A program made the translations under genes and the position numbers. Positions 7,508 through 15,644 of a stretch of 31,830 nucleotides of DNA are shown one piece after another. Position 1 is the first letter of the stretch. Each line of letters starts with the position of its first letter. The notes beneath the pieces were generated by a model, which ran no database searches, was not told where the DNA came from, and saw only the letters and a program-made list of their open reading frames with translations. Source of the stretch: DATCZS01 sp036525795 (lineage in GTDB: Bacteria > Actinomycetota > Acidimicrobiia > Spongiisociales > ZC4RG35); assembly GCA_036525795.1 (NCBI GenBank), contig DATCZS010000140.1, positions 1 through 31,830 of the forward strand. The letters run 5' to 3'.

Positions 7508-8529
7508 CCGGGATCCGCACGGCCGTCGTCGGCGCGACCGGAGCGGTCGGCCGAACGATGATCGACATCCTCCAGCAGCGGTCATTCCCTGTGTCGGAGC
7601 TTCGCCTCTTCGCCTCGGCCAGGTCGGCGGGCTCCAAGATCGAAACACGCTGGGGTGAGATCGAAGTCGAGGACCTCGACATCTCCGACCCGACAGGGAT
7701 CGAGCTCGCCCTCTTCTCGGCGGGTGGAGACCGTTCGCGCCAGTTCGCTCCGCTCTTCGCGGAGCGCGGCGCCGTCGTCGTCGACAACTCCTCTGCGTTC
7801 CGGATGCGCGACGACGTCCCGCTGGTCGTCGCCCAGGTCAACGATGACGCAGCGTCCCGGCGCCCCGCCGGCATCATCGCCAACCCCAACTGCACGACGA
7901 TGGATCTCATGATGGCGGCCGGACCCCTGCACCGGGCGGCCGGGCTTCGATCGATGGTCGCGACCTCATACCAATCGGTGTCTGGCTCTGGACAGCGGGG
8001 GATGGTCGAGTTGTTGCGCCAGACCGATGCGCTCCGCCCCCAGGCCGACGCCCTGCAGCACGGCGGCTGGACGGACCCCGGGAGCGAGGTCTACCCGCGA
8101 CCCATCGGATTCAACGTCATCCCCTTCGCCGGATCAGAGAAGGAACAGGGATACACGGACGAGGAATGGAAGCTCGTCTTCGAGACCAGAAAGATCCTGG
8201 ATGCTCCCGGCGTGTCGGTGGAGCCGACCTGTGTTCGGGTGCCGGTGATGGTCGGTCACGGGATCGCCGCCACCATGTGGTTCGATCGGGCACTGCGCCG
8301 GGAGGAAGCGGCCGACGTGCTGTCCTCTGCGCCCGGAGTTCAGTTGTGGGAGGACTCCGTTCCCACACCGCTCGACAGCGCCGGCATCGATGACGTGCTG
8401 GTCGGCAGGGTGCGCGACACCGTCGGCACGGCCGGAGGGATCAGCCTGTGGGTGGTGGGCGACAACCTGCGCAAGGGAGCCGCTCTGAACGCCGTGCAGA
8501 TCGCAGAACTGGTGGCCCGGGGCGGCTGA
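7504..8529 (+). CDS. asd: Aspartate-semialdehyde dehydrogenase
   Basis: The 341-residue enzyme reduces aspartyl phosphate to aspartate semialdehyde with NADPH, directly after LysC. Visible motifs are the N-terminal nucleotide-binding loop VVGATGAVG, the catalytic C130 in NPNCTTM, the acid/base H252 in VGHGIAATMW, and the substrate region SYQSVSGSGQRG. Its length is normal for bacterial Asd. The start codon overlaps the lysC stop by 4 nt (ATGA), and the pair forms an operon. A hairpin immediately after the stop probably ends transcription against the convergent CAP gene. Confidence 0.96.
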   Translation: MTGIRTAVVGATGAVGRTMIDILQQRSFPVSELRLFASARSAGSKIETRWGEIEVEDLDISDPTGIELALFSAGGDRSRQFAPLFAERGAVVVDNSSAFRMRDDVPLVVAQVNDDAASRRPAGIIANPNCTTMDLMMAAGPLHRAAGLRSMVATSYQSVSGSGQRGMVELLRQTDALRPQADALQHGGWTDPGSEVYPRPIGFNVIPFAGSEKEQGYTDEEWKLVFETRKILDAPGVSVEPTCVRVPVMVGHGIAATMWFDRALRREEAADVLSSAPGVQLWEDSVPTPLDSAGIDDVLVGRVRDTVGTAGGISLWVVGDNLRKGAALNAVQIAELVARGG

Positions 8530-8530
8530 C

Positions 8531-8558
8531 TCCCGATCCCCTCACACGACGATCGGGA
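8531..8558. terminator. Inverted repeat between convergent asd and CAP genes
   Basis: TCCCGATC (8531-8538) and GATCGGGA (8551-8558) form a perfect 8-bp stem with a 12-nt loop directly after the asd stop codon. The stem overlaps the last codons of the CAP gene on the other strand. There is no T-run, so activity as a terminator is uncertain. Confidence 0.4.
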
Positions 8559-9165
8559 TCGAAGCAACCAGATCCCCCGCCTCCGCCACCGGGGGAGGCA
8601 TCGCCCCGAACTCGACGGCGGACAACCGTTGGATCGACTCGATCCAGGCGCCCATCACCGAGACATAGGTCCGGGCGGGGGCCGCGGTGCGGACGGGTTC
8701 TGTCGCGGCGGCCGCCGGTGGCGGCGGCACCGGGGCAGGGGGAGGCGGCGCCGGAGGCGGAACGGCGACCCCGGTCTTCGCGCAGAACACGATCGACACG
8801 TAGAGGGTGCCGTTGGCGGCCCGGGCGATCCCCGTTCCCATGACCGTCCAGCCGGAGCGAACGATCAGCGACCAGTGGGTGGCGCTGGCCTTGAAACCCG
8901 CCCAGATGGCGTCCACGGACGGGCCCGCCCCGACCACCTCTCCGGCGGAAGAACACGGAAGCCCCGCGAGCGAAGTGTGACCGAGGGCGTTGGCATTCGC
9001 CTGCCGTTGCGCCGAAGACTGCGCGACGGCACCGATGCCGGCATCTACGGGCAACACGCTCCCTCGGGCCGCATCGACCTTGGCGGAGAGTGCATCGGCC
9101 GCAGCCGGGAGCGCACCCACCAGGACCAGGAGCGTTGCCACCACTCCCCATTGGCGGAAACGCAC
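8542..9165 (-). CDS. Secreted CAP (SCP/PR-1-like) domain protein
   Basis: The 207-residue protein starts with a signal peptide (begins MRFRQWGVVATLLVLVGALP, cleavage likely near residues 22-25, AAADA). A CAP domain follows to about residue 128, with H63 in GHTSLAG, E76 in the GEVVG motif and H97 in SATHWSLIV occupying the usual CAP cavity positions, and two Cys (71, 128). The domain is followed by a Pro/Ala-rich linker (about 134-160, PPPAPPPPAP) and a short C-terminal tail. It is exported; bacterial CAP proteins have poorly defined roles. GTG 9165 is supported by a TATGCT box 6 nt upstream (leaderless pattern) and by the signal peptide beginning there. Confidence 0.83.
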   Translation of the reverse strand: MRFRQWGVVATLLVLVGALPAAADALSAKVDAARGSVLPVDAGIGAVAQSSAQRQANANALGHTSLAGLPCSSAGEVVGAGPSVDAIWAGFKASATHWSLIVRSGWTVMGTGIARAANGTLYVSIVFCAKTGVAVPPPAPPPPAPVPPPPAAAATEPVRTAAPARTYVSVMGAWIESIQRLSAVEFGAMPPPVAEAGDLVASIPIVV

Positions 9166-9171
9166 GCCGGC

Positions 9172-9177
9172 AGCATA
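9172..9177 (-). promoter_or_regulatory. -10 box of a leaderless promoter for the CAP gene
   Basis: On the minus strand TATGCT is followed by 6 nt and the GTG at 9165. There is no Shine-Dalgarno sequence. It has the same spacing as the PPOX promoter. Confidence 0.45.
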
Positions 9178-9342
9178 GGTCGAACGGACGGGTGAGCGAA
9201 CTCAATCCAGCCGATGTCGCCGGGTCGGGAAAAGTCTCCTTGGAGGACCGACCACCGGGTGCGGTCCCCGCCTGCGAGCCGGACTCGCCGCCCCGAGGCA
9301 CCGGACCCCCGGCGAGGCGGGCCGCTACCGTCTGGCCGTTCC

Positions 9343-10185
9343 ATGGCAGTCGATCTCCACACCCACAGCACGGCGTCCGACGGATCGGTCGATCCGGGGG
9401 ATCTCGTCGGCAAGGCTGCGGCGCAGGGCCTCCGGGCCATCGCCGTCACCGATCACGACACCCTCGAAGGCATCCCCGCCGCCAGGGCCGCCGCCGTGTC
9501 ACTCCCGATCGAGCTGATCCCGGGTGTCGAGCTCTCGCTCGAATGGACCAAGGGCGGGATGCATCTGATCGTCCTGTGGCTCGAACCGGGGTCCGGCCCT
9601 CTCCAGGACCGGCTGCACGAACTCCAGGACGGTCGGGACTCCCGCAACGCTCGCATCGTCGAGCGGCTTCGATCGCTCGACGTCGACATCACCCTCGAGG
9701 AGGTCGAACGGGAAGCGGGGACCGGATCGGTCGGGAGGCCGCACATCGCCGCCGTGATGGTGGGCAAGGGCTACGTCGCCGATATCGCCGCCGCGTTCGA
9801 CCAGTACCTGGCCAACGGAAAGCCGGCGTATGTCGACCGGCTGCGACTCACACCCGAAGACGGGATCAGGCTCTCGATCGAGTCGGGTGGAGTGCCCATC
9901 CTCGCGCACCCCCACACCCTGGGCATCGAGAACAGGTTCGAGATGGCGGACCTCCTCGAGCGCCTCGTGTCCTCAGGGCTGGTCGGAATCGAGTGCTACT
10001 ACGGGACGTACGACCGAGCCGGTCGCGCAGGGATGGCGGCGCTCGCCCATCGATTCGGCTTGACCCCCGCCGGGGGATCCGACTTTCACGGAAGCTACAA
10101 GGCGGACGTCCTGCTCGGCACCGGGAAACTGGGGCTCGGCGTGCCCGACCAGGTCCTCGAGGAGCTGCGAGATCGAAGGCCGTGA
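9343..10185 (+). CDS. PHP-domain phosphoesterase (RNase AM/YciV-like)
   Basis: The 280-residue protein is a stand-alone PHP hydrolase. Its metal-binding motifs appear in order: HTHSTASDGS (H6, H8, D13), AVTDHDT (D37, H38), GVELS (E63), H74, LAHPH and GGSDFHG near the C-terminus. This set matches the YciV/TrpH group, which act as 3',5'-nucleoside bisphosphate phosphatases or 5'-3' exoribonucleases (RNase AM) that trim 5' ends of rRNA. ATG 9343 is chosen because the metal motif begins at residue 6; a TACCGT box lies 11 nt upstream and there is no Shine-Dalgarno sequence. The stop overlaps the murJ start (GTGA), indicating an operon. The exact substrate is inferred from family only. Confidence 0.87.
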   Translation: MAVDLHTHSTASDGSVDPGDLVGKAAAQGLRAIAVTDHDTLEGIPAARAAAVSLPIELIPGVELSLEWTKGGMHLIVLWLEPGSGPLQDRLHELQDGRDSRNARIVERLRSLDVDITLEEVEREAGTGSVGRPHIAAVMVGKGYVADIAAAFDQYLANGKPAYVDRLRLTPEDGIRLSIESGGVPILAHPHTLGIENRFEMADLLERLVSSGLVGIECYYGTYDRAGRAGMAALAHRFGLTPAGGSDFHGSYKADVLLGTGKLGLGVPDQVLEELRDRRP

Positions 10186-11720
10186 GCGAGACATCCGCCA
10201 TCGGTCGGGCGGCGCTCGTCGTGTCTGGCGGGATACTGCTGTCGCGGATCCTGGGCTTCCTCCGCAACGTGGTCCTGTTCGGAGTTCTCGGCCTTGAGTC
10301 ACAGACCGACCTCTACGTGGCGGCCTTCTCGATCCCCGACTACCTGTTCTTCTTGATGGCAGGCGGCTACCTGTCGATCACCCTCGTTCCGATCCTCACC
10401 CGCCACCACGCCCAGGGCGACGAGCGCGGAGCCATGGAGTCGTTCACCGCCGTGTTCCGGATCGTGACCGTGCTGCTGGTGGCACTGGCGATATTCACGC
10501 TCGCGGCGGCCGAACCGTTGACGCGGATGATCTTCCCCGAGGTGCTCGACCAGGCCCGCCTGGTCCGCCTCACCCGGATCGCCCTCGTCTCCCAGATCTT
10601 CTTCGGGATGGGAACACTGCTGATGGCTGCCCAATACGCCAAGAAGCGGTTCCTCATCCCCACCATGGCGCCGCTCATCTACAACCTGTCGATCATTCTC
10701 GGCGGTCTCATCGGAGTGGCGGCCGGCGACCCCGCGCCGGAGTGGTTTCTCTGGGGAGGGCTGGCGGGAGCCGCCGTCGGCAACTTCGGGGTCCAATGGT
10801 GGGGGGCGCGCAGGGTCGGCATGCGCCTGGTGCGAGGAGCGCCGTGGAGCACACCGGCAGTCGGCCAGTACTTCGCCATGGCGCTCCCGCTGATGATCGG
10901 CCAATCGGTGGTGGCCCTCGACGAGCAGTGGCCACGCTGGTTCGGTCAGTTCGCAGGCGAAGGGGCACAGGCTGCTCTGACGGGCGCCCGACAACTCAAC
11001 ATGGTTCCCGTCGGGGTGATCGCCCAGGCCGTCGGCGTGGCGGCGTATCCCTTCCTCGCCTCGCTGGTCTCCGAAGGTCGCCTGCGCGACGTGCGCGACA
11101 CGGTCGTCGCCTCCGTGCGGTCGTCGACCGCGGTGGGAGGCCTCGCCGCCGCTCTGGTGGTGGGTCTGTCCGCCCCCATCGTCAGGGTGGCATATCAATA
11201 CGGGGCGTTCGGAGAAGAGGACACCACTCGGGTCGCCACGCTGCTTCTCTTCTACGGTCTGTCGATCCCCTTCTGGCCGGCCCATCAGACCTACGCAAGG
11301 GCGTTCTACGCCCTCCGTCGCATGTGGACGGTGGTCGGGATCGGCACGCTCGTCACCGCCCTCACCATCCCCCTCATCTGGTGGCTGGTCGGCCTGAGAG
11401 GTGCCGGCGGCGTGGCACTCGGCAGCAGTGCGGGGGTCGCGCTCTACACGATGGCGATCGCCATCGCCTGGCATCGGCGCGGCGACAGGAGCGAGTGGCT
11501 CCCGGTGCTCGGACACGCCGGGAGGCTCTTGGCGTGCGTGGCGGTGGCGGGAACGGCCGCCGCGCTTGCCAGAGTGGGATTGGAGCGCATCCAGACCCCC
11601 CAACCGGCGACCCTGCTGGTGGGGGCGGCGGTAGGGACCGCCGCCTACCTGGCGGCCGGGCGGGTGCTCAGGCTCTCCGGAGTCGACGCGATCTGGTCGC
11701 GCCTCACTCGACTTCGCTGA
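10182..11720 (+). CDS. murJ: Lipid II flippase MurJ (MVF family)
   Basis: The 512-residue polytopic membrane protein has about 14 hydrophobic segments and MVF/MurJ family signatures: SGGILLSRILGFLRNVVL at the N-terminus, DLYVAAFSIPDYLFFLMAGG, LVPILTRH, ARQLNMVPVGVIAQAVGVAAYPFLA and HQTYARAFYALRRMWT. MurJ moves the peptidoglycan precursor lipid II across the cytoplasmic membrane. It lacks the extra C-terminal kinase-like region found in mycobacterial MviN. Translation starts at GTG 10182, overlapping the stop of the PHP gene by 4 nt. The 3' end overlaps the 3' end of the convergent ilvE gene by 17 bp. The family also contains O-antigen-type exporters, but the motifs favour MurJ. Confidence 0.92.
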   Translation: MSETSAIGRAALVVSGGILLSRILGFLRNVVLFGVLGLESQTDLYVAAFSIPDYLFFLMAGGYLSITLVPILTRHHAQGDERGAMESFTAVFRIVTVLLVALAIFTLAAAEPLTRMIFPEVLDQARLVRLTRIALVSQIFFGMGTLLMAAQYAKKRFLIPTMAPLIYNLSIILGGLIGVAAGDPAPEWFLWGGLAGAAVGNFGVQWWGARRVGMRLVRGAPWSTPAVGQYFAMALPLMIGQSVVALDEQWPRWFGQFAGEGAQAALTGARQLNMVPVGVIAQAVGVAAYPFLASLVSEGRLRDVRDTVVASVRSSTAVGGLAAALVVGLSAPIVRVAYQYGAFGEEDTTRVATLLLFYGLSIPFWPAHQTYARAFYALRRMWTVVGIGTLVTALTIPLIWWLVGLRGAGGVALGSSAGVALYTMAIAIAWHRRGDRSEWLPVLGHAGRLLACVAVAGTAAALARVGLERIQTPQPATLLVGAAVGTAAYLAAGRVLRLSGVDAIWSRLTRLR

Positions 11721-12726
11721 GCCAACCGTAGATGTCGGGGGTGGCCCCGACATGGAGATCGGTCAGAGCCTTGCGAAGACGGAGCGTGTTGGACCCGGCG
11801 TCTCCGGTCCCCACCGGCACGTCCTCCTCGTCGATCACCAGAGTGCCGACAGGGGCGAGGATGGCCGCAGTGCCCGAGAGCGCCGCCTCGGCATCGGTTC
11901 GGCCGGCCCACTCCACGATGTCCTCGACGCCCACCTCCCTCTCCTCGATCTGGTAACCCAGATCGAGGGCGATGCGGAGGACCGAGTCTCGAGTGACCCC
12001 GTGCAGGAACGACTCGGTGAGGGCGGGGGTCACGATCCGTTCCGAGTCGATCAGGAGGAAGTTGGCGGCGCCCGTCTCCTGCACGACGCCTCCGGGAGCG
12101 AAGAGCACCTGATCCACGGACTGCTCCGCCTTGGCCCTCATCGTGATCCCGAGCGCCATCACATAGTTGGCGCCCGACTTGACCATGCCGAACTGGGGAG
12201 TGGTGCGAGGCCGGTGGGTCTCGACCAGCAGCCGCAGCGGGCGGGCCCCGCCGGCGAAGTAGTCCCCCACCGGACTGGCCAGCACGTACAGCAGCGCTTC
12301 CTTCGAAGGCACCGCCGCAGCTCCGATGTTCGCCTCGGTGCCCACCAGCGTCGGCCGCAGGTAGAGCGAGCCAGGAGCGCTCGGCACCTGGTCGAGGTTG
12401 GCCGCGACCACGCCAGAGACCATCGTTGCGAGCATCTGGGAGTCGGGAGCCGGCAGGTACAGCAGCTGGGCGCTCTTCTGCATCCGCTCGACGTGGCGGT
12501 CGAGCCGAAACACCCGCACCCTCCCATCGAGGCCGCGATGCGCCTTCAATCCCTCGAAGCAGGCGCTTCCGTAGTGCAGCACGTGTGTGGCGGGGTGAAA
12601 AGAGAACGGCTCGACCGGCCCGAACCCGGGAGCGCCCCACGAACCATCCTTCCAGCGGGCCACCGACATCGTCTCTGCGAACACCGTTCCGAACGGACCG
12701 GTCGGCACCTGTGAATGGCTGGTCAT
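11704..12726 (-). CDS. ilvE: Branched-chain amino acid aminotransferase
   Basis: The 340-residue enzyme belongs to the fold-type IV PLP aminotransferases, the larger BCAT form used by mycobacteria and eukaryotes. Motifs include THVLHYGSACFEGLKAHR, FRLDRHVERM, LYLRPTLVGTE, the PLP-binding K183 in GMVKSGANYVMAL, and VQETGAANFLLID. It interconverts leucine, isoleucine and valine with their 2-oxo acids using glutamate/2-oxoglutarate. ATG 12726 has an ideal GGAGG 5 nt upstream, so the in-frame codons before it are excluded. It lies 31 bp after the AccE-like gene and is probably cotranscribed with it and the epimerase, which fits branched-chain amino acid breakdown feeding propionyl-CoA (inference). 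Confidence 0.95.
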   Translation of the reverse strand: MTSHSQVPTGPFGTVFAETMSVARWKDGSWGAPGFGPVEPFSFHPATHVLHYGSACFEGLKAHRGLDGRVRVFRLDRHVERMQKSAQLLYLPAPDSQMLATMVSGVVAANLDQVPSAPGSLYLRPTLVGTEANIGAAAVPSKEALLYVLASPVGDYFAGGARPLRLLVETHRPRTTPQFGMVKSGANYVMALGITMRAKAEQSVDQVLFAPGGVVQETGAANFLLIDSERIVTPALTESFLHGVTRDSVLRIALDLGYQIEEREVGVEDIVEWAGRTDAEAALSGTAAILAPVGTLVIDEEDVPVGTGDAGSNTLRLRKALTDLHVGATPDIYGWLSEVE

Positions 12727-12757
12727 TGATCCTCCAGATCGATCGGCGGGCACAGGG

Positions 12758-12979
12758 TCATCGCGGCCAGTTCAACCCGCGCTCGGGAAGCACCGGAGGG
12801 GAGAACCGTGATATCGGTGCGGGCCGACCGCTACGGACCCAGGCGGGGAACACATTGGGCGGCGGGAGCAAACCCCGCAAGACATCCTCGGTCTCCAGGA
12901 CGTGCTGCACGACGGCGGCGATGGCGGCGGCCTCGTATTCGCCGGCCCCACCTCGGATCTCGAACGAATCGGCTCTCAC
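12758..12979 (-). CDS. Putative AccE-like small acyl-CoA carboxylase (epsilon) subunit
   Basis: The 73-residue protein begins with GTG, overlapping the stop of the epimerase gene by 4 nt (GTGA), so it is clearly translated in an operon. It begins with the pattern FEIRGGAGEYEAAAIAAVVQ, resembling the first helix region of the actinobacterial acyl-CoA carboxylase epsilon subunits (IEILRGQPTDQELAALIAVL in mycobacterial AccE5), and continues with a Pro-rich segment and a Trp (PPPNVFPAWVRSG). Epsilon subunits stabilise the biotinylated alpha and carboxyltransferase beta subunits of propionyl/acetyl-CoA carboxylase. The neighbouring epimerase acts on the product of propionyl-CoA carboxylase, which supports the call. 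Homology is weak and no carboxylase core gene is visible in this window. Confidence 0.55.
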   Translation of the reverse strand: MRADSFEIRGGAGEYEAAAIAAVVQHVLETEDVLRGLLPPPNVFPAWVRSGRPAPISRFSPPVLPERGLNWPR

Positions 12980-13383
12980 TTCTCCAACTCCACCAATTCG
13001 ATGAGCGTACCGGTGAGATCTCGGGGGTGCACGAAGGCAATGCGAGCACCTCGACCGCCCAGGCGCGGATGGGTGTCGATCAGGGCCGCATCCCTCGCAG
13101 TCAGGTGCGCAAGGGCGGCATCGATGTCCACGACGGCGAAGGCCACATGATGGAGACCTTCACCTCGTCGCTCTATGAACCGCCCCACCGCGTTGTCCGG
13201 TGACAGCGGCCGTATGAGCTGGATGAACGAGCCGCCGACGGGAATCATCGCCTCCTCCACGCCCTGCTCTTCGATGACCTCCCTGTAGAGGGGACGCACG
13301 TTGTATCGATCGGCATATCCGGCGATGGCCCCGTCGAGGTCCCTCACGGCGACGGCGGTGTGGTCGATGTTGAGCAGCTTCAC
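12976..13383 (-). CDS. mce: Methylmalonyl-CoA epimerase
   Basis: The 135-residue protein has the vicinal-oxygen-chelate fold of two beta-alpha-beta-beta-beta units. Likely metal ligands are H8 (IDHTAVAV), Q55 (SFIQLI), H78 (GEGLHHVAF) and E129 (TLIELVE), and it ends in the usual GTLIELVE motif. It interconverts (S)- and (R)-methylmalonyl-CoA between propionyl-CoA carboxylase and methylmalonyl-CoA mutase. Start GTG 13383 has a TATCGT box 7 nt upstream and no Shine-Dalgarno sequence, which suits a leaderless transcript. It heads the minus-strand operon with the AccE-like gene and ilvE and diverges from the thiolase gene. Confidence 0.92.
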   Translation of the reverse strand: MKLLNIDHTAVAVRDLDGAIAGYADRYNVRPLYREVIEEQGVEEAMIPVGGSFIQLIRPLSPDNAVGRFIERRGEGLHHVAFAVVDIDAALAHLTARDAALIDTHPRLGGRGARIAFVHPRDLTGTLIELVELEK

Positions 13384-13390
13384 GTCGACG

Positions 13391-13396
13391 ACGATA
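13391..13396 (-). promoter_or_regulatory. -10 box of a leaderless promoter for the epimerase operon
   Basis: On the minus strand TATCGT is followed by 7 nt and the GTG at 13383. The divergent thiolase promoter box lies 48 bp away in the same 74-bp intergenic region. Confidence 0.45.
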
Positions 13397-13444
13397 CCGC
13401 CGGGTGGAGGCCGCCGCCGTTCGGCCTGGTTGTGCCAGTCGGGA

Positions 13445-13450
13445 TAGTCT
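13445..13450 (+). promoter_or_regulatory. -10 box of a leaderless promoter for the thiolase gene
   Basis: TAGTCT is followed by 7 nt and the ATG at 13458, with no Shine-Dalgarno sequence in between. No convincing -35 element is seen. Confidence 0.45.
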
Positions 13451-13457
13451 TCCGATC

Positions 13458-14639
13458 ATGAACCCGGTGATCCTCGGTTCGGCCCGCACGCCGATCGGCA
13501 GATATGGCGGCTCGCTTTCGGCGCTCCGGGCAGTCGACCTCGGCGGCAGCGCAATCGCTGCCGCAGTCCAACGCTCGGGTGTCGATCCTGCCGCCTTCGA
13601 CGAGGTGATCTTCGGCCAGGTGCTCCAGGCAGGCGAGGGCCAGATCACCGCCAGGCAGGCGGCCGTGCGCGGCGGCCTGCCGATGACCGTCCCCTCGATC
13701 ACCGTCAACAAGGTCTGCCTCTCGGGTCTCGCCGCAGTCGGGATGGCGGCCAGATCGATCAGGCTCGGCGACTCCTCGTTCGTGGTCGCAGGCGGGATGG
13801 AGTCCATGTCCAATGCGCCCTACGTGAGCAGGGAGACACGGTGGGGAGCTCGCATGGGCGACGTCGCCCTGATCGACGTGATGAACCACGACGGTCTGTT
13901 CTGCGCCTTCGACCACTGCTCCATGGGCGAGTCGTCGGACCACAAGAACGCCCGGCTCGGCATCTCCCGGGTGGCCCAGGACGAGTGGAGCGCACGGTCG
14001 CACGCCAGGGCGCAGACGGCGGCGGAAGGCGGCCTCTACGCCGACGAACTCGTCCCCGTATCCGTCCCGCAGCGGAAGGGCGACCCTGAAGTGGTCGACC
14101 GCGACGAGGGCATCCGGCCTGGCACGACCGCCGAGGGGCTGGGACGGCTGCGCCCCGCATTCACCGAGGACGGGACCATCACCGCAGGAAACGCCTCGCA
14201 GATCTCCGACGGTGCGGCGGCGCTGGTGGTGGCGGATCGAGCCGCAGCAGAGGCGAACGGCTCCCCCATTCTCGCCGAGATCATCGCGTACGGTCAGATC
14301 GGCGGAGTCGATGCCACCTTGCACGAACGCCCCGCCGAGGCGCTTCGAGTGGCCCTCCAGAAGGCCGGCATGACGACGAATGATCTCGACCTCGTCGAGA
14401 TCAACGAGGCGTTTGCCGCGGTGGCGTTGTGGTCCGCCCACATGCTCCAACTCCCGGAGGACAGGGTCAACGTGAACGGCGGCGCGGTGGCGCTCGGACA
14501 CCCGATCGGATGCACCGGGGGGAGGCTGCTCGTGACGCTGATCAACGCCCTTCGCCAGCGGGGCGGCGGGATCGGAGCCGCCTCCCTCTGTGGCGGCGGC
14601 GGCCAGGGCGATGCGCTGATCATCGAGGTGAACGGCTGA
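13458..14639 (+). CDS. Thiolase (acetyl-CoA C-acetyltransferase)
   Basis: The 393-residue enzyme is a biosynthetic-type thiolase. The acyl-accepting C87 is in VNKVCLSGL, the catalytic H348 in GHPIGCTGGR and the second Cys C378 in SLCGGGGQGDA; H348 and C378 fall at the numbering of the Zoogloea enzyme. Other motifs are GNASQISDGAAA and DLVEINEAFAA. It condenses or cleaves acetoacetyl-CoA or related 3-ketoacyl-CoAs in the cytosol. ATG 13458 follows a TAGTCT box by 7 nt. The gene shares a divergent promoter region with methylmalonyl-CoA epimerase, suggesting a role in acyl-CoA breakdown (inference), and is followed 1 nt later by the glpX start codon. Chain-length specificity cannot be read from the sequence. 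Confidence 0.93.
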   Translation: MNPVILGSARTPIGRYGGSLSALRAVDLGGSAIAAAVQRSGVDPAAFDEVIFGQVLQAGEGQITARQAAVRGGLPMTVPSITVNKVCLSGLAAVGMAARSIRLGDSSFVVAGGMESMSNAPYVSRETRWGARMGDVALIDVMNHDGLFCAFDHCSMGESSDHKNARLGISRVAQDEWSARSHARAQTAAEGGLYADELVPVSVPQRKGDPEVVDRDEGIRPGTTAEGLGRLRPAFTEDGTITAGNASQISDGAAALVVADRAAAEANGSPILAEIIAYGQIGGVDATLHERPAEALRVALQKAGMTTNDLDLVEINEAFAAVALWSAHMLQLPEDRVNVNGGAVALGHPIGCTGGRLLVTLINALRQRGGGIGAASLCGGGGQGDALIIEVNG

Positions 14640-14640
14640 C

Positions 14641-15627
14641 ATGACCGTGATCTCCGACCGCAATCTCGGCCTCGATCTGGCCCGGGTGACCGAGACGGCC
14701 GCCATCGCCGCCGCCCGCTGGCAGGGACGGGGAGACAAGGAGGCCGCCGACCAGGCGGCCGTCGACGGGATGAGGGCCCACCTCGGCACCCTCGACCTCG
14801 ATGGCACCGTGGTGATCGGGGAAGGGGAAAAGGACCAGGCCCCCATGCTTCACAACGGAGAGAAGGTCGGAAACGGCCAGGGACGGTCGGTCGACGTGGC
14901 GGTCGATCCCGTCGACGGCACCACCCTCACCGCGGGGGGCATGCCGGGAGCGGTGTCGGTCATCGCCGTGTCCGAACCGGGGACGATGTTTGCGCCCGGC
15001 TCCATGGTGTACATGGACAAGATCGCGGTGGGGCCGGAGGCGACGGGGTTGATCGACCTCGACGCCCCCGTGGCACACAATCTGGCACAGGTCGCCAAAG
15101 GAAAGGGCGAGGACGTCAACGACCTCACCGTCATCATCCTGGACCGACCGCGCAACCAGCACTACATCGACGCCGTCCGCCGGGCCGGGGCCCGGATCCG
15201 GCTCATCCGCGACGGTGACGTCCAGGGTGCCATCGCCACCGCATCCCGGGGGTCGGGCATCGACGTGCTGCTGGGAATCGGCGGCTCGCCCGAGGGTGTC
15301 CTCGCCGCGGCCGCCCTGCGCTGTATGGGCGGCGAGATCCAGGGACGGCTGTGGGCGAGGGACGACGGCGAGCGACGGTACGCCGCCGAGCACGGTTTCG
15401 ACCTCGCCACGGTGATGACGATCACCGATCTCGTCGGTGGCGCCAATGTCAGCTTCGCCGCCACCGGCGTGACCACCGGAGAGTTCCTCCGCGGGGTGGA
15501 CTTCCACTCCAACGGCGCCGTCACCCATTCGGTGATGATGCGCTCGCGGACGGGTTCTGTCCGCTACATGGACACGTACCACAACCTCGAGAAGCTGCGG
15601 GCGGCGTACGCAGTGGAGTTGGGGTAG
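14641..15627 (+). CDS. glpX: Class II fructose-1,6-bisphosphatase
   Basis: The 328-residue protein is a GlpX-type FBPase. Metal and phosphate motifs are the GEGEKDQAPML segment at about 60-70, DPVDGTT at 89-95, GIGGSPEGVLAAAAL and the C-terminal GVTTGEFLRGV. It hydrolyses fructose-1,6-bisphosphate in gluconeogenesis and is the usual FBPase of Actinobacteria. The ATG lies 1 nt after the thiolase stop, so translation is likely coupled. The pairing with thiolase and epimerase genes suggests growth on fatty or branched-chain acids with gluconeogenesis (inference). A small hairpin follows the stop, before the convergent EVE gene. Confidence 0.95.
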   Translation: MTVISDRNLGLDLARVTETAAIAAARWQGRGDKEAADQAAVDGMRAHLGTLDLDGTVVIGEGEKDQAPMLHNGEKVGNGQGRSVDVAVDPVDGTTLTAGGMPGAVSVIAVSEPGTMFAPGSMVYMDKIAVGPEATGLIDLDAPVAHNLAQVAKGKGEDVNDLTVIILDRPRNQHYIDAVRRAGARIRLIRDGDVQGAIATASRGSGIDVLLGIGGSPEGVLAAAALRCMGGEIQGRLWARDDGERRYAAEHGFDLATVMTITDLVGGANVSFAATGVTTGEFLRGVDFHSNGAVTHSVMMRSRTGSVRYMDTYHNLEKLRAAYAVELG

Positions 15628-15628
15628 C

Positions 15629-15641
15629 CGGGGTTCCCCCG
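15629..15641. terminator. Short GC hairpin between convergent glpX and EVE genes
   Basis: CGGGG and CCCCG form a 5-bp stem with a 3-nt loop (TTC) within the 17-bp gap between the two stop codons. There is no T-run; this is a weak candidate. Confidence 0.25.
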
Positions 15642-15644
15642 CGC

